Shown piece after piece: positions 16,090 to 21,900 of a stretch of DNA of 25,872 nucleotides. The stretch is taken from IMG/VR virus record IMGVR_UViG_3300042691_023290, positions 1 to 25,872 of that record; one strand, given 5' to 3'. Source of the DNA: a virus. Below the pieces are notes generated by a model. It saw only the letters and a program-made list of their open reading frames with translations, ran no database searches and had not been told where the DNA came from. A program made the position numbers and the translations under genes. Numbering within the stretch: position 1 is the stretch's first letter; each line of letters begins with the position of its first letter.

Positions 16090-16251
16090 ATGGAAGTATC
16101 TCTGAAATTGTCCGTCGATGAAGTCAACGCCGTCCTCCAGACGCTGGGCCAGCTGCCCACGTCGAGCGGCGCTTGGCCTCTTCTCATGAAAATCCGTGAG
16201 CAGGCCGAAGGCCAGCTTCCGGCTCAACCACAAGAGGCCGAAGCCGAATGA
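16090..16251 (+). CDS. Conserved small phage protein (53 aa)
   Basis: A 53-codon gene from the ATG at 16090 to TGA at 16249-16251, with a strong AAGGAG site. The product begins MEVSLKLSVDEVNAVLQTLG, continues QLPTSSGAWPLLMKIREQAE and ends in a Gln/Glu/Pro-rich tail. A beta strand followed by two amphipathic helices is likely. I recall close relatives as tiny hypothetical proteins in other phages, often next to fibre or lysis genes. The function is unknown. Its stop overlaps the start of the DUF5856-like gene as ATGA, suggesting the two are translationally coupled and perhaps work together. Confidence 0.85.
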   Translation: MEVSLKLSVDEVNAVLQTLGQLPTSSGAWPLLMKIREQAEGQLPAQPQEAEAE

Positions 16252-16601
16252 TCGAACAGCTCATCAGCCGCGTCTTTTACGCGCGTAACCTTTCCCACTG
16301 GAACCACTGGCGTACGAAAAGCTACAGCCAGCATCAGGCTCTGGGAGCGTTTTACGACGACGTCATCGACGCGGTTGATGGGCTGGTCGAGGCGCATCAG
16401 GCCGTCAATGGTCTGGTCGGCGCGATCCCCTCGCCCAGTGAGACGGGATCGGACGTCCTCAAGATCCTCAAGGCCGACGCCGAGTGGATCGAAGAGAACC
16501 ATGAGAAGGTCTGCGGCGGCAACCGCGCGATCGGCAATCTCGTCGACGGCGTCACTGACGTATACCTCCGCACGATCTATAAACTCGAAAATCTGAAGTG
16601 A
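16248..16601 (+). CDS. DUF5856-like, Dps/ferritin-like small protein (117 aa)
   Basis: A 117-aa, probably all-helical protein. I recall the core (FYARNLSHWNHWRTKSYSQH, then ALGAFYDDVIDAVDGLVEAH) as DUF5856, a mainly phage family of unknown function. In this sequence H17, H29, D44 and E48 have the spacing H-x11-H-x14-D-x3-E. That is exactly the spacing of the E. coli Dps ferroxidase ligands (H51, H63, D78, E82), and H17-W-N also matches the Dps HWN. The C-terminal half (VLKILKADAEWIEENHEKV, then LVDGVTDVYLRTIYKLENL) offers two more helices for a four-helix bundle. At 117 residues it lacks the Dps N-terminal tail and is shorter overall than the usual 160-170. It lies inside a coupled operon between the fibre and lysis genes. 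Iron binding, DNA protection or a purely structural role are all possible. Confidence 0.8.
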   Translation: MIEQLISRVFYARNLSHWNHWRTKSYSQHQALGAFYDDVIDAVDGLVEAHQAVNGLVGAIPSPSETGSDVLKILKADAEWIEENHEKVCGGNRAIGNLVDGVTDVYLRTIYKLENLK

Positions 16602-16945
16602 GCCTAATGTCCGAGGATATTCTTTCCGTAAAGTTGGAAACCTTACACGCCGACGTCGGTGAGGTTAAGGCGGCCCTCAACCGCCTCTCGGACGCAATCA
16701 CAAAGCTCGCCCTTGTCGAGCAGCAACAGGGCCAGATATCACAGGCCCTCGAACGTGCCTTCAAGGCGATAGGCAAGCTCGAAGAGACCGTCAGTAAGGA
16801 TCTAGAAAACCTCGACGACCGCGTCACTGCCGTCGAGATGGCGCAGCCGGCGCACAGCGAGACGGCCAAGTGGGTTGATCGCGGTCTAGTGGCGCTGGCC
16901 GGCGCAGGCGCGGCGATGCTCGCCAAGGGCGTGGGGCTGCTGTGA
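16598..16945 (+). CDS. Coiled-coil protein with C-terminal membrane segment, lysis-cassette associated
   Basis: The GTG at 16598 overlaps the previous stop (GTGA); the in-frame ATG at 16607 is an alternative start giving a product three residues shorter. Residues 5-80 are a long amphipathic, heptad-like helix (VKLETLHADVGEVKAALNRL and onward to LENLDDRVTAVEM). After a short linker, WVDRGLVALAGAGAAMLAKG near the end forms one hydrophobic segment. This layout resembles XhlA-type haemolysin or holin-accessory proteins, but I cannot assign a named family. It directly precedes the endolysin with a four-base overlap, so a role in lysis control or membrane anchoring is a reasonable inference. Confidence 0.7.
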   Translation: MSLMSEDILSVKLETLHADVGEVKAALNRLSDAITKLALVEQQQGQISQALERAFKAIGKLEETVSKDLENLDDRVTAVEMAQPAHSETAKWVDRGLVALAGAGAAMLAKGVGLL

Positions 16946-17493
16946 AACAGAACTTTGACCGCTCCCTGCGCGAGATCCTCCAACACGAAGGTGGTTACGT
17001 GAACGATCCCCAAGACCCGGGCGGCCGTACCAACCTCGGCGTGACGCAGGCCGTTTACGAGAAGTGGGTCGGCCATAAGGTAAATGAGCGGATCATGCGC
17101 GGCCTGACGCCGCAGCTGGTCGGTCCGCTGTATAAAAAGGAATATTGGGCCAAGGTGCGCGGCGACGAGCTGCCAATCGGCCTCGACTTGTCCGTCTTCG
17201 ACTTCGCGGTCAACGCCGGCGTGTCGCGTGCGGGGCGGTACCTGCAGCGCGTCGTAGGGCTGCCTCCCGAGCAGCAGGACGGCGTCGTCGGGCCGAAGAC
17301 GATCGCCGCCACGACTGAGTTCGTCCGCAATAAGGGCCTCCTCCACACCATCGAGCGTTACGCCGACGCACGTCGCGAATACTACCCGCGCCTGCCGCAC
17401 TTCCCGCGCTTCGGCCGGGGCTGGATGCGCCGCGTCGAGGAGGTCGAGAAGGAGGCGTTGGCTATGGCCAAGGCGGCTGGGTATGAGCGTTAA
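16942..17493 (+). CDS. Endolysin, GH108 family muramidase
   Basis: GTG start at 16942 overlapping the previous TGA. Residues 11-35 (EILQHEGGYVNDPQDPGGRT followed by NLGVT) carry the GH108 signature, with E16 of HEGGY the expected catalytic acid. The middle part includes YKKEYWAKVRGDELP and LDLSVFDFAVNAGVSRAGRY. The C-terminal half (VVGLPPEQQDGVVGPKTIAA) fits the peptidoglycan-binding domain usually paired with GH108. The length of 183 aa is normal for the family. There is no N-terminal signal or signal-anchor segment, so export of the enzyme should depend on a holin, and one follows. It is expected to cut the N-acetylmuramic acid to N-acetylglucosamine bond in peptidoglycan. Confidence 0.92.
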   Translation: MKQNFDRSLREILQHEGGYVNDPQDPGGRTNLGVTQAVYEKWVGHKVNERIMRGLTPQLVGPLYKKEYWAKVRGDELPIGLDLSVFDFAVNAGVSRAGRYLQRVVGLPPEQQDGVVGPKTIAATTEFVRNKGLLHTIERYADARREYYPRLPHFPRFGRGWMRRVEEVEKEALAMAKAAGYER

Positions 17494-17740
17494 GGAACGC
17501 CTCCTCGCGGCCGAAAGGGTCGCCCTGTGCGTCATCCGCAAGTGGTGGCGACCGATTACCTGTATTTGGATTGCGGGCACGATGGCCGTACATGGCGTCA
17601 TCGTGCCTCTGCTCACTGTCTTCCGTGAGGGAGGATCTCCTGCTGACTTAACCGGCCTGTCGCTGCTCGTAACAGCGACGGCCGGCGCTTTCGCGGTCCG
17701 CGAGTGGGGAAAGATCAAGGGAGTGAGCAACAATGATTAA
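17483..17740 (+). CDS. Phage holin
   Basis: An 85-aa protein overlapping the endolysin end by 11 bases, with AAGGCGG upstream of the ATG. Two hydrophobic segments are visible, residues 24-46 (PITCIWIAGTMAVHGVIVPL onward) and 57-71 (TGLSLLVTATAGAFA). Each is flanked by charged residues (KWWRP before the first, REWGKIKG after the second). The RKWWRP entry and the size fit small phage holins of the GTA/3-TM type, although I see only two clear segments. Its position between endolysin and Rz genes supports the role of forming the inner-membrane lesion that lets the endolysin out. Confidence 0.85.
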   Translation: MSVKERLLAAERVALCVIRKWWRPITCIWIAGTMAVHGVIVPLLTVFREGGSPADLTGLSLLVTATAGAFAVREWGKIKGVSNND

Positions 17741-18128
17741 CCCGATCATGCTCTACACCGCCGGTGGATCCGTTCTGCTGGGCCTCGCCCTCGGCTGGAC
17801 GGTCCGCGACTGGAAGGCCGACAGCGACGCCCTCGACGCCGTTAAGGCCAGCCACAAGGCGCAGATCGAGCTGCTCGACGTGGTGGCCGAACCGTCTGCC
17901 GACCTCGAAAACACAATCGCCAATCTCCGCACCACTGAGACGGAGACCCGCAACACTATAAAGGAGGTCTACCGGAATGTGGAAGTGCCTGCCAATTGCG
18001 CTGTGCCTGCCGACGCTGTCCGCGTGCTCGTCGACGCAGTACGAGACGCCAATGCCGCCGCCGCCGGCGAACTTGGCGCAAGAGTGCAAAACACTGCCAC
18101 CCCCGCCGCTGCCGCTGATCGACCCTGA
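17733..18128 (+). CDS. Inner-membrane spanin subunit (Rz-like)
   Basis: The ATG at 17733 overlaps the end of the holin gene. Residues 5-24 are a single N-terminal membrane segment (IMLYTAGGSVLLGLALGWTV). A charged, helical periplasmic domain follows (residues 25-85) and then the EVPANCAVPADAVRVLVDAV motif that is characteristic of Rz proteins. The C-terminus is Ala-rich. The 131-aa length is normal for i-spanins. A second gene with a lipoprotein signal starts within it in another frame, which is the classic Rz/Rz1 arrangement. The two products should form a periplasm-spanning complex that fuses inner and outer membranes in the last step of lysis. Confidence 0.88.
   Translation: MINPIMLYTAGGSVLLGLALGWTVRDWKADSDALDAVKASHKAQIELLDVVAEPSADLENTIANLRTTETETRNTIKEVYRNVEVPANCAVPADAVRVLVDAVRDANAAAAGELGARVQNTATPAAAADRP
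17961..17967 (+). promoter_or_regulatory. Internal ribosome binding site for Rz1
   Basis: AAGGAGG inside the Rz reading frame, nine bases before the ATG at 17977. It supports independent initiation of the embedded lipoprotein gene. In the Rz frame it falls in the IKEVY codons. Confidence 0.85.
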
Positions 18129-18237
18129 TCGGATGCAGTGGGAGGCCGACTTGGTCTACGCGTACGGTGAGTGCGCCGCACGACACCGCGCGGCGATAGA
18201 GGCATGGCAAAAGGCGGTGCAAACTAGCCGCAAATGA
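17977..18237 (+). CDS. Outer-membrane lipoprotein spanin subunit (Rz1-like)
   Basis: This 86-aa protein starts inside Rz in a different frame and overlaps it by 152 bases before continuing past its end. The N-terminus (MWKCLPIALCLPTLSAC) is a lipoprotein signal with lipobox L14-S-A-C17, so Cys17 would be lipidated and the mature protein about 70 residues. Pro-rich stretches (PMPPPPANL, then LPPPPLPLIDP) follow, as in known Rz1 proteins. The C-terminus is a helix ending WQKAVQTSRK. The strong internal AAGGAGG site and the lipobox make the start secure. It would partner Rz across the periplasm, implying a host with an outer membrane. Confidence 0.9.
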   Translation: MWKCLPIALCLPTLSACSSTQYETPMPPPPANLAQECKTLPPPPLPLIDPDRMQWEADLVYAYGECAARHRAAIEAWQKAVQTSRK

Positions 18238-18252
18238 TGTAAGGAGGGCTTC

Positions 18253-18906
18253 ATGGCCACCGCGATGACATTCACGACGTTGAAAGAGGACGTGCAGCGC
18301 TATCTTGAGCGCGGCGCGACGCTGGCGTCCGACCCTATCGTCTTTGCCCAAATCCCGCGTCTGATCAACCTCGCTGAGCGGCGTATCGCCCGCGAATTGA
18401 AGATCCAAGGTTTCATAAACGTCGTCACGACGTCCATTTTGCCTAACTCTTCAGTCATCCCCAAGCCTGATCGTTGGCGCGATACCGTGTCGGTCTTTAT
18501 CGGCACGGGTACGAACAACGACACCCGCACCCCTCTGTATCTGCGCAGCTACGACTATATCCGCAGCTACTGGCCCGACGCAACGCAGACCGGCCAGCCG
18601 GTCTTCTACGCTGACTACGACTACAATCATTGGCTGGTCGGCCCGTCGGCAGACGCAGAGTATCCTATCGAGATCCTTTATTACCAGCTGCCTGCCCTCC
18701 TCGACGAGGAGGCGCAGACCAACTGGCTTACCGAAAATGCACCGGAAGTACTGCTCTACGGCACGCTTCTTGAGGCGACGCCCTTTCTCAAGAACGACGA
18801 GCGCATCCCGGTGTGGCAGAATATGTATGATCGCTCGGCGGCGATGCTCAATGGTGAGGATCTTGCGAAGATCCTCGATCGCACCGCCACGCGCAAGGAG
18901 GCTTAA
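18253..18906 (+). CDS. Head-tail adaptor protein (phage adaptor family)
   Basis: AAGGAGG at 18241-18247 precedes the ATG at 18253. The 217-aa protein shows the layout of phage adaptor proteins of the SU10/gp4-like group. The N-terminus is helical, with LKEDVQRYLERG and then the FAQIPRLINLAERRIARELK helix. A beta-rich centre follows (VIPKPDRWRDTVSVFI, YLRSYDYIRSYWPD, PVFYADYDYNHWLVGPS, IEILYYQLPALL). The C-terminus has helices with APEVLLYGTLLEATPFLKND and ending in DRTATRKEA. Such proteins bind the portal and form the ring that receives the tail nozzle. It is separated from the gp4-like gene by about 13 kb of fibre and lysis genes, and is followed at once by the third giant fibre gene. Confidence 0.8.
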   Translation: MATAMTFTTLKEDVQRYLERGATLASDPIVFAQIPRLINLAERRIARELKIQGFINVVTTSILPNSSVIPKPDRWRDTVSVFIGTGTNNDTRTPLYLRSYDYIRSYWPDATQTGQPVFYADYDYNHWLVGPSADAEYPIEILYYQLPALLDEEAQTNWLTENAPEVLLYGTLLEATPFLKNDERIPVWQNMYDRSAAMLNGEDLAKILDRTATRKEA

Positions 18907-18909
18907 CGA

Positions 18910-21900
18910 ATGTCTAACAGCTTCACTCAGGTCTTTGGCGGGACAACTATCTACCCCGCCGACGTCTCCTATCTGGCTCTTACCCTCGACGCCAACACGT
19001 CGTTGGAGTGGCCTCTTGAGGCGACTGCCGGAAGCACTGTCGTCGCGCGTATCATCGACATCACGCCCAGCGGCCCGTACACAATCACTATGCCCGACGC
19101 GACATCTGTCAGCGTCGGACAGACGGTCCTGTTTAACAACCTTGGCCCCAGCACGATTACCGTCAACAAGGCGGACGGCAACGCAATCCTGAGCATCGCG
19201 GCCGGTGAGCAGTGGCAGGCCTATCTCGTCGACAACACGACGCCCGGCGGCACTTGGCGTACGTTGCGCTACGGCGCGGCGACTGCGCAGGCTCAGGCGG
19301 CGGCACTGGCCGGCCCCGGTCTCACGACTAGTGGCTCTGAGTTGGCGCAGAATTACGAAGTCATCGACTTCTCCTCCACACCCTACACCCTCACCAATCC
19401 TGATCGGGCGCGCGTCTTTATCTGGACGGGCGGCCTCGGCACGCTCAACCTGCCGTCCGCCCCCGCCGCAGGCGACGGCTGGTTCGTGCAGGTCCGTAAC
19501 AGCGGCCAAGGCGTCCTGACCATCGACCCGTCGGGCTCGGAACAGATCAACGCCGGACCAACCCTACTTTTGCAGCCGGGCGACAGTGCCGTGGTCGTCA
19601 GCGACGGCCTCCAGTGGTACACGATCGGCCTCGGCCAACAGGCCGTTTTTGCCTTCGACTATACGTCGGTCGCCGTTACCGGCGGCACGTACACCTTGAG
19701 CGGCTCGGAACTGAACCGCATCGCCTACAAGTTCACCGGCACGCTGACCTCGAACGCTGTCATTGTCGTGCCTGCGACTGTGCAACAATACTGGGTCAAC
19801 AACGCGACTAGCGGCTCTTTTACACTCGGCCTGCGCGCGGCGGGCAGCGCCTCTGTCACGAACATTAACCAGACGGCGACAGCGATCTTGTATTGCGACG
19901 GCACGAACATTGTGCCCGCCACCACGTCGGCACCATTTGCGGGGATCCTCCCCATAGCGCAAGGCGGCACCGGGGCCGACAACGCCGCCTCGGCACGCGC
20001 AAATCTCGGAGCGACCGGCATCGGTTCGACCGTCTTTACCGCCGCGACTACTGCAGCCGCTCGCACGGCCATAGCGGCCGCAGCCAGTGGCGCGAATAGC
20101 GACATTACATCGTTGACGGGCCTCACGACGCCGCTCAGCGTCGCGCAGGGCGGTACCGGGGCAAACACTGCTGCGGGGGCCCGTTCGAACCTCAGCGCGG
20201 CCCAGAGCGGCTCGAATGCGGATATCACGGCCTTGACCAACGCCGCCGGTATCCAGATCGGCGCGCCCACTGGTGGCGCGCAGGGCGTCGGGACGATCAA
20301 CGCGGCAGGCCTGTTCATCAACGGCGTAGGCGTCGGCACGGGTTCCGGCTCGGTTACCAGCATCGCTGTAAGCGGCGGCACGACCGGCCTTACCACGTCA
20401 GGCGGCCCGGTTACTACGTCGGGCACCATAACCCTCGCCGGCACTCTTGCTGCGGCAAACGGCGGCACGGGCAACACGACGTACACGAACGGCCAGATCC
20501 TGATCGGTAACGCCGCCGGCAGTCTGACTAAGACAACCATTACGGCCGGCAGCGGTATCACTGTAACTAACGGCGACGGCGCGATCACTATCGCCGCCAC
20601 AGGCGCAGGCGGCTCTGTCACCTCCGTAGCCGCCTCGGGCGGCACGACCGGCCTGACCTTTACCGGTTCGCCGATTACCTCTAGCGGCACGCTCACATTG
20701 GGCGGAACTCTCGCCCTTGCAAGCGGCGGTACCGGCGCGTCGAGCGCGTCTGGTGCACGTTTGAATATCGGCGCTGCGGCGAGCGGCGCGAACAGCGACA
20801 TTACGTCGCTGGGCGGCCTCACAACCGCGATCTCAGCCGCGCAGGGCGGCACGGGGAACACCTCGTATACTGACGGCCAGTTGCTAATCGGCAACACCGC
20901 TACGAGTGGCTTGACGCGGGCCACACTGACCGCCGGCTCAGGCATCAGCATCACGAACGGTAACGGCTCGATCACCATCACGTCTTTGTCGGGCGGCGGC
21001 TCAGTCACATCTGTCGCCGCTTCGGGAGGCACTACTGGACTGACCTTTACCGGCGGCCCGATCACCACCTCGGGTACGTTGACGCTTGGCGGAACGCTCG
21101 CGATCGCGAATGGCGGTACCGGCGCAGCTACCGATAGCGGGGCCCGCACTGCGCTTGGCGTTCCCTCCCTTACCGGCGCAGGCGCGTCGGGCACTTGGGG
21201 CATCAGTGTATCCGGTAACGCGGCTACTGTTACCAACGGTGTCGTGACGACTGGCAGCTATGCTGATCCGGCGTGGATTACGTCCCTTGCTGGGTCCAAG
21301 ATCTCCGGCAACATTCCCGGTAACGCGGCGAACGTAACGGGCACTGTCGCCGTCGCGAATGGCGGCACGGGCGCTAATACTGAGGCTGGTGCCCGCACCG
21401 CGCTTAGCGTTCCCTCGACCACAGGCTCGGGCGCATCGGGCACTTGGGGCATCGACATCACCGGCAATGCCGCGACAGTAACTAACGGTGTCGTAACGAC
21501 TGGCAGCTACTCGAACCCGAGCTGGATCACAGCACTCGCCGGGTCAAAGATCACCGGCAACATCGGCGGTAACGCTGCGAATGTGACCGGCACTGTCGCG
21601 GTGGCTAATGGCGGAACCGGCCAGACAAGTTTCACCGACGGGCAACTTCTGATCGGTAATACCCTTACGAGTGGCCTGAGCAGGGCCACCCTATCGGCTG
21701 GCACCGGCATCACGATCAGTAATGGCAACGGCTCCATAACCATTTCGGCCACAACCTCGGGCGGCACCGTAACTAGCGTCAGCGGCTCAGGCGGTACGAC
21801 AGGCTTGTCCCTCACTGGCGGGCCGATCACCAGCAGCGGTACGCTTACGCTCGGGGGCACCCTTGCTGTCGCTAACGGCGGCACCGGCGGTATCACAGCC

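Noticed and set aside
16552-17733. Minus-strand open frame of 393 codons over the lysis genes
   Set aside because: It overlaps three well-supported + strand genes and has no recognisable domain or coherent neighbours.
19725-21236. Minus-strand open frame of 503 codons
   Set aside because: It lies antisense to the repeat-rich 1511-aa fibre. Its Pro/Val-rich translation is the reverse reading of Gly/Thr-rich repeats in G+C-rich DNA, with no recognisable motif.
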